Assembly (NCBI GenBank): GCA_002784245.1
Contig: PFKL01000225.1
Span: forward strand, 1-29,082
Length of the DNA: 29,082 bases
Origin: Comamonadaceae bacterium CG_4_10_14_3_um_filter_60_75
Lineage (GTDB): Bacteria > Pseudomonadota > Gammaproteobacteria > Burkholderiales > Burkholderiaceae_C
Reading direction: 5' to 3'
Shown: positions 14,773 through 21,657 of the stretch, piece by piece
Layout: each line of letters begins with the position of its first letter
Numbering within the stretch: position 1 is the first letter of the stretch
The notes under the pieces: generated by a model
What the model saw: only the letters and a program-made list of their open reading frames with translations
Told to the model about the DNA's origin: nothing
The model's database searches: none
Made by a program: the position numbers and the translations under genes

Positions 14773-15162
14773 ATGGGCAACAAACTTTACGTAGGCAACC
14801 TGCCTTATTCTTTCCGTGACGACGATCTGCAACAAGCATTCGCCGCCCACGGCACCGTCACCAGCGCCAAAGTCATGATGGAACGTGACACCGGCCGCTC
14901 CAAAGGTTTCGGCTTTGTCGAAATGGGCAGCGATGCTGAAGCACAAACCGCAATCAACGCGATGAATGGCCAACAGTACGGTGGCCGCGGCATCGTGGTG
15001 AATGAAGCCCGTCCCATGGAACCGCGTCCTCCCCGCTCTGGCGGCGGCTTCGGCGGCGGTGGCGGTGGCGGCGGCTATGGCGGTGGCAGCCGTTCGGGTG
15101 GCGGCGGCTACGGCGGCGGCAGCGGCGGTGGTGGTTACGGCGGTGGCCGCAGCAGCTACTAA
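14773..15162 (+). CDS. Cold-shock-type RNA-binding protein: RRM plus glycine-rich tail
   Basis: A 129-residue protein with one RNA-recognition motif at residues 1-80 and a tail made almost entirely of Gly with Ser, Tyr and Arg. RNP2 is LYVGNLPY and RNP1 is KGFGFVEM, both with the aromatic residues that stack on RNA. The organisation equals the cyanobacterial Rbp and betaproteobacterial glycine-rich RRM proteins, which are often cold-induced and act as RNA chaperones. The ATG at 14773 is chosen because GAGGAG ends 7 nt upstream and the protein begins with the RRM's first strand. The glycine tail is coded by a GGC/GGT-rich imperfect repeat (15040-15155). It has a private terminator immediately downstream. 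Confidence 0.92.
   Translation: MGNKLYVGNLPYSFRDDDLQQAFAAHGTVTSAKVMMERDTGRSKGFGFVEMGSDAEAQTAINAMNGQQYGGRGIVVNEARPMEPRPPRSGGGFGGGGGGGGYGGGSRSGGGGYGGGSGGGGYGGGRSSY
15040..15155 (+). repeat. Imperfect GGC/GGT repeat coding the glycine-rich tail
   Basis: A run of GGCGGT/GGCGGC units interrupted by TAC/TAT (Tyr), AGC (Ser) and CGT/CGC (Arg) codons, with blocks such as GGCGGCGGCTATGGCGGTGG recurring. Such tracts expand and contract by replication slippage, so tail length is expected to vary between strains. Confidence 0.75.
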
Positions 15163-15195
15163 GCAACCAACAGGTTCACGCCTGAAAGCAACTAA

Positions 15196-15216
15196 GGGTC
15201 CTTCGGGGCCCTTTTT
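15196..15216 (+). terminator. Rho-independent terminator of the RRM gene (UUCG tetraloop)
   Basis: GGGTCC (15196-15201), loop TTCG, GGGCCC (15206-15211), then five T residues. The six-pair stem closes a very stable UUCG loop and contains one U-G pair. It lies 33 nt past the stop codon. In the opposite direction it could also weakly end the SDR transcript. Confidence 0.9.
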
Positions 15217-15232
15217 GTTGGCTGCCTGAAAA

Positions 15233-16027
15233 TCAGTCGGAGATCGCCCGCGGTTTGCGGGGACGACCGGCAAATGCCTTGTCAAACAACCAGTTCGGCA
15301 GCAAGCGCAGCACCTTGGCGACGATGCCCATCTGCCACGGAATGACGCGGTAGCTGGCGCCAGCTTCAATGGCGCGTACCGCCTGCGCCGCAAAGTCGTC
15401 TGCCGACATCAAAAACGGCATCTTGTAGCGGTTGTTTTGCGTCAGCGGCGTGGCAATGTAGCCAGGGCAAATCGTCAGCACCTGCACACCGCTGGCGCGC
15501 AGTTCACCGCGCAGGCTTTCGCAGTAGCTGATCACCGCCGCCTTGCTGGCGCAGTAGCCGCCATGGCCAGGCAGACCGCGAATGCCGGCAACGCTGCCGA
15601 TACCGACCAGCGCCCCCGAGCCGCGCGCTGTCATCGCGTGGATGAACGGCCCAAAGGTGGCGGCCACACCCAGCACATTGGTGGCCAGAATGCGCGCCAT
15701 CACGTCGAGGTCGCGGCGCTGCGCTGAGTCGACTCCGATGCTGATGCCGGCGTTGGCAACCACCACGTCGGGGACGCCCTGGCCGTCCAGACAAGCTCGG
15801 GCCATGGCCACCATGCTGTCTGGGTCGGCCACATCAGCACTATAAACGTGATAGCGTTCTGCGCTTATTTCAAGGGGGCTAAGCCATGTTTTGATCAGAT
15901 CTGTGCGGCGCGCCACCAGCGCCAGCCGCCAGCCCTGGCGCGCGTACTGCAGCGCCAGCGCCTGGCCGATGCCACTGGACGCACCGGTGATCAGGACCAG
16001 TCTGCACGTCGCCACGGGTGCCACCAT
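15233..16027 (-). CDS. SDR family oxidoreductase
   Basis: A 264-residue classical short-chain dehydrogenase/reductase. The NAD(P)-binding motif TGASSGIG is at residues 14-21, VANAGIS is in the middle, the catalytic Ser is in GIGSVAG, and the YxxxK pair is in GYCASKAAV. The Arg-rich VARRTD after strand 2 points to NADP(H). The C-terminus is basic with a hydrophobic stretch (MGIVAKVLRLLPNWLF), suggesting membrane association. Start: ATG at 16027, one base after the lptC stop codon, in preference to the longer frame from 16075, because the Rossmann fold then starts at once. Position behind lptC hints at an envelope lipid or sugar substrate, but that is inference. Residues 50-64 coincide with a short repeat inserted in frame. 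Confidence 0.87.
   Translation of the reverse strand: MVAPVATCRLVLITGASSGIGQALALQYARQGWRLALVARRTDLIKTWLSPLEISAERYHVYSADVADPDSMVAMARACLDGQGVPDVVVANAGISIGVDSAQRRDLDVMARILATNVLGVAATFGPFIHAMTARGSGALVGIGSVAGIRGLPGHGGYCASKAAVISYCESLRGELRASGVQVLTICPGYIATPLTQNNRYKMPFLMSADDFAAQAVRAIEAGASYRVIPWQMGIVAKVLRLLPNWLFDKAFAGRPRKPRAISD
15838..15880 (-). repeat. Short dispersed repeat, copy 2 (inside SDR gene, diverged)
   Basis: Minus-strand unit of 43 nt starting AGCCCCCTTGAAATAAGCGC and ending ACGTTTATAGTG. It keeps the order AGC-CTTGA-GCGC-GCTAT-TATAG of the other two copies but matches copy 1 at only about 22 of 43 positions by hand. It codes residues 50-64 of the SDR protein in frame. This assignment is less secure than for the other two copies. 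Confidence 0.35.
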
Positions 16028-16028
16028 G

Positions 16029-16646
16029 TCAGGGCTTGGCCTTGGGCACAAGAACACCGTGCACGCGCCCTTCAAGCTGCATCACGCGCTGCTGGTTGTC
16101 ATATTCCATGCGGTCGGCGGTGAAGCGGTCGGCGCCACGGGTGAGCACCACCGGTTTGTTGGAGGTAACGCGCTCGGTCTTGATGAAAGCGTGCAGGTAC
16201 TCACCGGCAAAGGTCAATTCGGGCTGCGCCTTGCCCAACGCCGACAGTGTCGCCGCACGGACCACCCTGGCAGAACCCAGCAATTGGACTTCGCTGCCGT
16301 CACCGTTGCTCAGCGCCCGCTGCGCGCTGGCCGTAGTCAGCTTGCCAGTCTCGTCAAACGAGCGGATCTGCACCTGGTCGATTTCCAGCGTGTCGGTGTC
16401 GGGGAAATGGCGCGCCTCGGCACCGCTGACTTCGCTCTTGAGTTTGCCCTCGGCGTCGAAGGTTTTGACGGCAAACTGGCGCATGAAATAGTCTGGCAAA
16501 TGCTCAACCTTGGCCACCGGTGCCGGTATGTTGGCTGGCGGCGTGGTGCGCACCAGCCAATAGGTTGACATCGCCAGCGCGCCCATCAACAGCACCGGCA
16601 GGTATAGCGTGAGCCGATCGAACCACTGGCGCAGCAAAGACATCAC
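16029..16646 (-). CDS. lptC: LPS export protein LptC
   Basis: A 205-residue bitopic inner-membrane protein of the Lpt lipopolysaccharide export bridge. One N-terminal membrane anchor (about residues 13-33, LPVLLMGALAMSTYWLV) is followed by a periplasmic beta-jellyroll region containing the family pattern YFMRQFAVKTFDAEGKLKSE and DRMEYDNQQRVMQLEGRV. LptC receives LPS from LptB2FG and passes it to LptA. The gene overlaps the kdsC stop by 4 nt. In many Proteobacteria lptA and lptB follow directly; here an SDR gene follows and the unit ends, so lptA and lptB must lie elsewhere. Confidence 0.9.
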   Translation of the reverse strand: MMSLLRQWFDRLTLYLPVLLMGALAMSTYWLVRTTPPANIPAPVAKVEHLPDYFMRQFAVKTFDAEGKLKSEVSGAEARHFPDTDTLEIDQVQIRSFDETGKLTTASAQRALSNGDGSEVQLLGSARVVRAATLSALGKAQPELTFAGEYLHAFIKTERVTSNKPVVLTRGADRFTADRMEYDNQQRVMQLEGRVHGVLVPKAKP

Positions 16647-17191
16647 GACGCACTGTCCTGCAACAACTGCGCGTAGCGACCGCTGGCCACCAGCAGCAGA
16701 TCACACAATTCGCGCACGGCACCCTGACCACCGGCCAGGCGGGTCACGTAATGCGCACGTTGACTGACTTCAATCTGCGCGTTGGGCGGTGCGCAGGCGA
16801 AAGCGCAGCGCGTGAGCACAGGCAAATCAGGCCAGTCGTCGCCCATGGCTGCTGCTTGCGTCCAGTCCAGCCCCAGTGCGTCCAGCGTCACCTGCGCGGC
16901 GGGCAATTTGTCTTCGGTGCCAAAGTGCGCGTGCGCAATGCCCAACGCCGCCAGGCGAATTCGCAGTGGCTTGGAGTCGCGCCCGGTGATCACCGCCGGC
17001 GTGATGCCCGCGCCTTGCAGCAGCTTCAGGCCGTGGCCGTCGAGCGTGTTGAAGCGTTTGATGGTTTCGCCGTTTTCTGAAAAATACAGACCGCCATCGG
17101 TCAGGACACCGTCAACGTCAAAAAACACCACGCGGACGCCTTGCGCCTGCAGCAACAGCTCAGGGGCGAAGTTCAGCTTGGGCGTCATCAT
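16643..17191 (-). CDS. kdsC: 3-deoxy-D-manno-octulosonate 8-phosphate phosphatase KdsC
   Basis: A 182-residue HAD-superfamily phosphatase (C0 type, no cap) that releases phosphate from KDO-8-phosphate to give KDO for lipid A core assembly. Motif I is FFDVDGVLTDG (nucleophile and acid/base Asp pair), motif II is VITGRDS, and the late motif is MGDDWPDLPVL with the Mg-binding acids. The normal length for KdsC is about 180 residues. The start overlaps the kdsD stop by one base, so translation of kdsD, kdsC and lptC is coupled. Confidence 0.94.
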   Translation of the reverse strand: MMTPKLNFAPELLLQAQGVRVVFFDVDGVLTDGGLYFSENGETIKRFNTLDGHGLKLLQGAGITPAVITGRDSKPLRIRLAALGIAHAHFGTEDKLPAAQVTLDALGLDWTQAAAMGDDWPDLPVLTRCAFACAPPNAQIEVSQRAHYVTRLAGGQGAVRELCDLLLVASGRYAQLLQDSAS

Positions 17192-18192
17192 CAGATCACC
17201 TTGGCCCGCATCAGGTCATTGCTGTTGAGCGCACCCACCAGTTGTCCGGCGCCGTCCAACACCAGCACGCTGGTGATGCGGCGCTGTTCCATCAGTTCGA
17301 CCGCGTCCACCGCCAGTGCGTCGACGCCAATGGTGCCGGGATTGGCGTGCATGACCTGGGCGGCGCTGGCGCTGCGCAAATCGACACCTTTTTCAATCAG
17401 GCGGCGCAAATCACCGTCGGTAAAAATACCGCACAGGCCGCCCGCATCGTCAATCACGGCGGTGGCACCCAGGCCTTTGTTACTCATCTCGCGCATGATC
17501 TCGCCAAAACCGGCGTTCAAGTGGACACGGGGCACCTGGTCTGCGCTGCGCATCACGTCGCTGACCAGCGTCAGCAAGCGCCGCCCCAGCGCGCCGCCCG
17601 GGTGTGAGCGGGCAAAGTCTTCGGCCTTGAAGCCACGGGCGTCGAGCAGCGCCACCGCCAGCGCGTCGCCCAAGGCCAATTGCGCGGTGGTGCTGGCCGT
17701 GGGCGCCAGGTTCAGCGGGCAGGCTTCTTTTTCGACGCCAGTATTCAAGAACACGCTGGCACAGCGCGCCAGCGTCGACTGCGCGTTGCCGGTCATCGCC
17801 AGCAGCGGCGCGCCCAGACGTTTGATCATGGGCAGAATGGCGGTCAGTTCTTCGGATTCGCCACTGTTGGAAATGGCCAGCACCACATCCACCGGCTTGA
17901 TCATGCCCAGGTCGCCGTGGCTGGCTTCTGCCGGATGCACAAACATCGCTGCGGTACCGGTGGAGGCCAGCGTGGCAGCAATCTTGCGCCCGATATGGCC
18001 GCTTTTACCCATGCCCATTACCACCACCCGACCCTTGACCTCAAGCATCAGGCGCACCGCCTGCACAAAGTCGTTACCCACCGCGCTTTTGAGCCCCAGC
18101 ACTGCAGCGGCTTCCACGTCCAGCGTCTCACGGGCCAAAGCCACAACGTGCGCAGCATCAACGACCGGCTTTTGGGCTGAAGTGTTTGTCAT
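17191..18192 (-). CDS. kdsD: D-arabinose 5-phosphate isomerase KdsD/KpsF
   Basis: A 333-residue enzyme that interconverts ribulose 5-phosphate and arabinose 5-phosphate, the entry step of KDO synthesis. The N-terminal SIS domain contains GMGKSGHIG, HPAEASHGDLG and SNSGES (sugar phosphate binding). LAPTASTT and SHPGGALGRRL are the family signatures. Two C-terminal CBS domains follow from about residue 210 to 330 (VPRVHL..., TDGDLRRL, ALAVDAVELM). The length is typical of KdsD. It is the first gene of the kdsD-kdsC-lptC-SDR unit and diverges from the antiporter gene across 56 nt. Confidence 0.94.
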   Translation of the reverse strand: MTNTSAQKPVVDAAHVVALARETLDVEAAAVLGLKSAVGNDFVQAVRLMLEVKGRVVVMGMGKSGHIGRKIAATLASTGTAAMFVHPAEASHGDLGMIKPVDVVLAISNSGESEELTAILPMIKRLGAPLLAMTGNAQSTLARCASVFLNTGVEKEACPLNLAPTASTTAQLALGDALAVALLDARGFKAEDFARSHPGGALGRRLLTLVSDVMRSADQVPRVHLNAGFGEIMREMSNKGLGATAVIDDAGGLCGIFTDGDLRRLIEKGVDLRSASAAQVMHANPGTIGVDALAVDAVELMEQRRITSVLVLDGAGQLVGALNSNDLMRAKVI

Positions 18193-18233
18193 GACGAGAT
18201 TTTATCGGCGTCGGCTGCAGGAGCCCCCTCACT

Positions 18234-18242
18234 TGGTAGTAT
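18234..18242 (+). promoter_or_regulatory. Extended -10 of the antiporter gene, possibly leaderless
   Basis: TGGTAGTAT (18234-18242) fits the extended -10 form TGnTANNAT. The start codon GTG begins at 18249, only 7 nt after the hexamer, so transcription from this element would begin at or within the start codon and give a leaderless message. The -35 region (GCTGCA, 18214-18219) is poor. Confidence 0.4.
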
Positions 18243-18248
18243 CCGGGG

Positions 18249-20234
18249 GTGAACCCACTTGACCTGACCCTGATGTACCTGCTGGCCGCTGTGCTGGGCG
18301 TGGTGGCATGCCGCTACCTGAAGCTGCCGCCGATGCTGGGGTATCTGACCGTCGGCGTGGTGATTGGCCCCAACGCGCTGGCGCTGGCCAAAAACGCCGA
18401 GGGCGTGCGCCACCTGGGTGAGTTCGGTGTGGTTTTCCTGATGTTCGTCATTGGGCTGGAGTTCAATCTGCCCAAGCTGCGCACCATGCGCCAGCATGTG
18501 TTCGGGCTTGGCATGTTGCAGGTGACATTGACGATGCTGGTCACCACCGCAGCGAGCATGGTGTTCGCCTTGCTCGCGCCTAGCCACTGGGGCATGGACT
18601 GGAAGACCGCGCTGGCCTTGTCCAGCGCCATGGCCATGAGCAGCACCGCGATCGTCGGCAAACTGATGAACGAGCGCATCGAAATGGAGAGCGAGCACGG
18701 CAAGCGGGTCATGGGCGTGCTGCTGTTTCAGGATCTGGCGGTGGTGCCCTTGCTGGTGCTGATTCCGGCGCTGGGTGCGTCGGGTGAGGCGATGGTCGAA
18801 TCGATGGCCTGGGCGCTGCTCAAGGCGGTGGTTCTGGTGAGTATTTTGCTGGTGGGTGGGCCACGCGTCATGCGCTGGTGGCTGACGCTGGTGGCCCGGC
18901 GCAAGAGCGAAGAACTGTTTGTGCTGAACCTGCTGCTGGTCACGCTCGGGCTGGCCTGGCTGACTGAACTGGCAGGGTTGAGTCTGGCGCTGGGCGCGTT
19001 CATTGCCGGCATGCTTATTTCAGAGACACAGTTCAAGCACCAGGTGGAAACCGACATTCGTCCGTTTCACGACGTGCTGCTGGGCTTATTTTTCATCAGC
19101 ATCGGCATGATGCTGGACTGGCGACTGGTGCTGGAGCGCTGGCCACTGGTGCTGTTGCTGCTGATTTTGCCGGTGGCGTTCAAGGCGGCACTGATCACGC
19201 TGATCACCCGGCTGTTGGGTGCAAGCATGGGGATTTCCCTGCGCACCGGCTTGTACCTGGCACAGGCTGGTGAATTCGGTTTTGTGCTGTTGACGCTGGC
19301 CCAGGGCCACGCGCTGGTACCGCCGCAATTGCTCAACCCGGCGCTGGCGGCAATGGTGTTGTCGATGCTGGCCACGCCGTTCATCATCATGCACAGTGGC
19401 GACCTCGTGATGCGCCTGGTCAGCAATGAGTGGCTGATGGAGTCGGTGCAGATGACGACGATCGCGCGCAAGTCAATCAAGGCCAACAAGCACGTCATCA
19501 TCTGCGGCTATGGCCGCTGTGGTCAAAACCTGGCGCGCATGCTCGACAAGGAGTCAATCCCCTACATGGCGCTCGATCTCGACCCCGACCGGGTGCGCCA
19601 GGCCGCCGCCGCTGGCGATTCGGTGGTGTTTGGTGATGCGGCGCGCTTGCAGGCCTTGATGGCCGCCGGTCTGGCACGCGCCAGTGCGGTGGTGGTAACG
19701 TACCTGGAAACGCACAGCGCCGTGAAAGTGTTGGCGCATATCCGCGAACACGCGCCGCAGGTGCCGGTGGTGGTGCGCACGCAGGACGACCACGACCTGG
19801 AAATGCTGCAAAAAGCCGGCGCCACCGAAGTGGTACCCGAGGCGATCGAAGGCTCACTGATGCTGGCCAGCCACGCGCTGGCGCTGGTGGGCGTGCCCAT
19901 GCGCCGGGTGATCCGCATCGTGCAGGAGCAACGCGACGCGCGTTACAACTTGCTGCGCGGTTTCTTTCGCGGTGCCGACGACGGTGATATCGATGAGGCG
20001 CAGCAGGAGCGGCTGCACTCGGTGCAGTTGCCGCTGCACGCCAAGGCGATTGGCCGTACCAAGGGTGAAATGGCGTTCATGACCATGGGCACACGGCTGG
20101 TGAGCCTGCGCCGCCACGATGGCCGGGTGGTGCCACTGAGTGAAGACGTGCTGCTGATGGAAGGCGACACACTGGTGCTCTCCGGCAAGGCTGAGGCGAT
20201 TGCACAAGCCGAGTTGCAGCTGGTCAAGGGGTGA
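18249..20234 (+). CDS. CPA2 family monovalent cation:proton antiporter (KefB/YbaL-like) with RCK domain
   Basis: A 661-residue membrane transporter. About twelve hydrophobic helices fill residues 1-385, with family features GYLTVGVVIGPNAL, HLGEFGVVFLMFVIGLEF and LAQAGEFGFVLL. A cytosolic RCK/TrkA-N domain begins near residue 415, with the nucleotide-binding motif CGYGRCGQNLARML and the acidic ALDLDPDRV. A TrkA-C domain covers about residues 570-655. Such proteins exchange K+ or Na+ for protons and are gated by nucleotides or, in KefB/KefC, by glutathione adducts. The glutathione site is not evident by eye, so I do not assign kefB or kefC. The GTG start gives the normal N-terminus (NPLDLTLMYLLAAVLG). 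It is divergent from kdsD and upstream of apt. Confidence 0.9.
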   Translation: MNPLDLTLMYLLAAVLGVVACRYLKLPPMLGYLTVGVVIGPNALALAKNAEGVRHLGEFGVVFLMFVIGLEFNLPKLRTMRQHVFGLGMLQVTLTMLVTTAASMVFALLAPSHWGMDWKTALALSSAMAMSSTAIVGKLMNERIEMESEHGKRVMGVLLFQDLAVVPLLVLIPALGASGEAMVESMAWALLKAVVLVSILLVGGPRVMRWWLTLVARRKSEELFVLNLLLVTLGLAWLTELAGLSLALGAFIAGMLISETQFKHQVETDIRPFHDVLLGLFFISIGMMLDWRLVLERWPLVLLLLILPVAFKAALITLITRLLGASMGISLRTGLYLAQAGEFGFVLLTLAQGHALVPPQLLNPALAAMVLSMLATPFIIMHSGDLVMRLVSNEWLMESVQMTTIARKSIKANKHVIICGYGRCGQNLARMLDKESIPYMALDLDPDRVRQAAAAGDSVVFGDAARLQALMAAGLARASAVVVTYLETHSAVKVLAHIREHAPQVPVVVRTQDDHDLEMLQKAGATEVVPEAIEGSLMLASHALALVGVPMRRVIRIVQEQRDARYNLLRGFFRGADDGDIDEAQQERLHSVQLPLHAKAIGRTKGEMAFMTMGTRLVSLRRHDGRVVPLSEDVLLMEGDTLVLSGKAEAIAQAELQLVKG

Positions 20235-20287
20235 CCGGGTCACGACGACAACGGGCACAATCTGGTTACTTGTTCTGGGCTTTTTTT

Positions 20288-20842
20288 ATGCAAAACGTCA
20301 ACGTGACCGACTACCTGCGCGACCACATCCGCACTGTGCCCGATTGGCCGGCACCTGGGGTGCAGTTTCGCGATATCACCCCGCTGTTGCAGGACGCCAA
20401 AGTATTTCGGGTGCTGATTGACGTCTTTGTGCACCGCTACATGGACGCGGCCAGTCGCCCCGATGTGGTGGCCGGGCTGGACGCGCGCGGCTTTATTCTG
20501 GGTGCTGTCATCGCCTATGAGCTGGGGGTGGGTTTCATCCCGATTCGCAAAAAGGGCAAGCTACCGTTCACCACCGTAGAGGAAACTTACGAACTGGAAT
20601 ACGGCAGCGCCACGGTCGAGCTGCACACCGACGCGGTCAAAGCGGGCGAGCGGGTGCTGTTGATCGACGACTTGATCGCCACCGGCGGCACCATGATGGC
20701 CGGCATGAAGCTGCTGGAAAAACTGGGTGCGCAGGTGATCGAAGCGGCGGCGATTGTCGATTTGCCCGAACTCGGCGGCTCGGCCAAGTTGCGCGCAGCC
20801 GGTCTGAAACTGCACACCTTGATCGACTTTCAGGGCGTCTGA
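20288..20842 (+). CDS. apt: Adenine phosphoribosyltransferase
   Basis: A 184-residue type I PRTase that converts adenine and PRPP to AMP in purine salvage. Diagnostic segments are PDWPAPGVQFRDITPLL, GLDARGFILG, the flexible-loop region FIPIRKKGKLP and the PRPP loop VLLIDDLIATGGT. I start at the ATG at 20288 rather than 57 nt earlier, because the family begins with a short DYLRDHIRTVPDWP helix. The start is preceded by seven T residues and no Shine-Dalgarno sequence. It follows the antiporter gene by 53 nt; a small GTGAC-CGG-GTCAC hairpin (20231-20243) spans the antiporter stop. Confidence 0.94.
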   Translation: MQNVNVTDYLRDHIRTVPDWPAPGVQFRDITPLLQDAKVFRVLIDVFVHRYMDAASRPDVVAGLDARGFILGAVIAYELGVGFIPIRKKGKLPFTTVEETYELEYGSATVELHTDAVKAGERVLLIDDLIATGGTMMAGMKLLEKLGAQVIEAAAIVDLPELGGSAKLRAAGLKLHTLIDFQGV

Positions 20843-20860
20843 GGGAGCGTACGCCGCGCG

Positions 20861-21583
20861 TCAGTCGAGCCCGCCGAGCTGGGTTTGACTCAAGGGCGAT
20901 GCGCCTTCTTCGGGCTCGAGCAACTGGGTGTCTTCGTAGCCATGCTCGGGCGCCGGACGCCGTGGCCCTGAACTGACCACCTTGCCAACCTGCGGCGCGC
21001 TTTCATCAGCCGGTGTTGCGTCAGCAATGGCTTTCTTGAACGCCAGCACTTCGTCTTGATGGATGGGCTCGAAGCCATGGATCGGCGCAGCAATGGGCAC
21101 GCTTGCCGCCACCGCTACCACTGCAGCCTGTGGTGCCGCCTGCGCCACTGGTGACTCGGATTTGGCCGACATCCCCACGGTAGGGGTGGTGGGTTGCATC
21201 ATCAAACGCCAATACAAACCCTTGACCTGCAAGTCATGGTGCTGCAGCGCGGTAAGCGTCATCAGTTGCTCGATACCCGACCAGCGGTGCGGTTGCAGCG
21301 CCGCGTCATTAAGCAGATCAATCATGACGAGAAATTGGCGCCCCTTGGTGTCGAGCGAGAGCACCTTGAATTTGTAGTGCGAAGACAAGACTTCGCTGCG
21401 CAACATGACGCTACGAACCACTTCGTAAAGCGACTCGCGATTGTGGTGACGCTGTTGCTTGAGCTCGGCCAGCGGGTCGGCAGCTGCCGCGGGCTGCTGA
21501 CTGGATGACAGTTTGTCATTGAGGTCCGCCGGCGCGGCCGACTTGGCCGGTGATTTTGAAAAAAGCCAACTGAATAAAGACAC
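20861..21583 (-). CDS. Conserved hypothetical protein
   Basis: A 240-residue protein that I recognise only as a type found in Burkholderiales without assigned function. The ordered part is residues 40-130 (RESLYEVVRSVMLRSEVLSS, FKVLSLDTKGRQFLVMIDL), which looks like a small alpha/beta domain. The flanks are low-complexity: an N-terminal MSLFSWLFSK amphipathic segment that could touch the membrane, an Ala-rich linker (about 145-170) and an acidic C-terminus with QLLEPEEG. There is no signal peptide and no catalytic motif. It lies 74 nt upstream of mnmE's end on the other side of a GC-rich inverted repeat and converges on apt with 18 nt between stops. No function is proposed. Confidence 0.75.
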   Translation of the reverse strand: MSLFSWLFSKSPAKSAAPADLNDKLSSSQQPAAAADPLAELKQQRHHNRESLYEVVRSVMLRSEVLSSHYKFKVLSLDTKGRQFLVMIDLLNDAALQPHRWSGIEQLMTLTALQHHDLQVKGLYWRLMMQPTTPTVGMSAKSESPVAQAAPQAAVVAVAASVPIAAPIHGFEPIHQDEVLAFKKAIADATPADESAPQVGKVVSSGPRRPAPEHGYEDTQLLEPEEGASPLSQTQLGGLD

Positions 21584-21627
21584 GGTACACCTCTTAAGCG
21601 GTCAAATCATTGCATATTGTGTGCCAG

Positions 21628-21651
21628 ATTGGGGCGCGCGCGGGTTGCGCG
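21628..21651. repeat. GC-rich inverted repeat downstream of mnmE
   Basis: On the minus strand GGCGCGC, a 7-nt loop, then GCGCGCC. It begins just past the mnmE stop codon but is not followed by a T-tract in that direction, so it is not a standard terminator. It could protect the mRNA 3' end or act with Rho. Confidence 0.4.
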
Positions 21652-21657
21652 CCGCCC

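Noticed and set aside
20231..20287. Terminator or riboswitch before apt because of seven Ts next to the ATG
   Set aside because: No stem directly precedes the T-run; the only hairpin (20231-20243) is 30 nt away and small.
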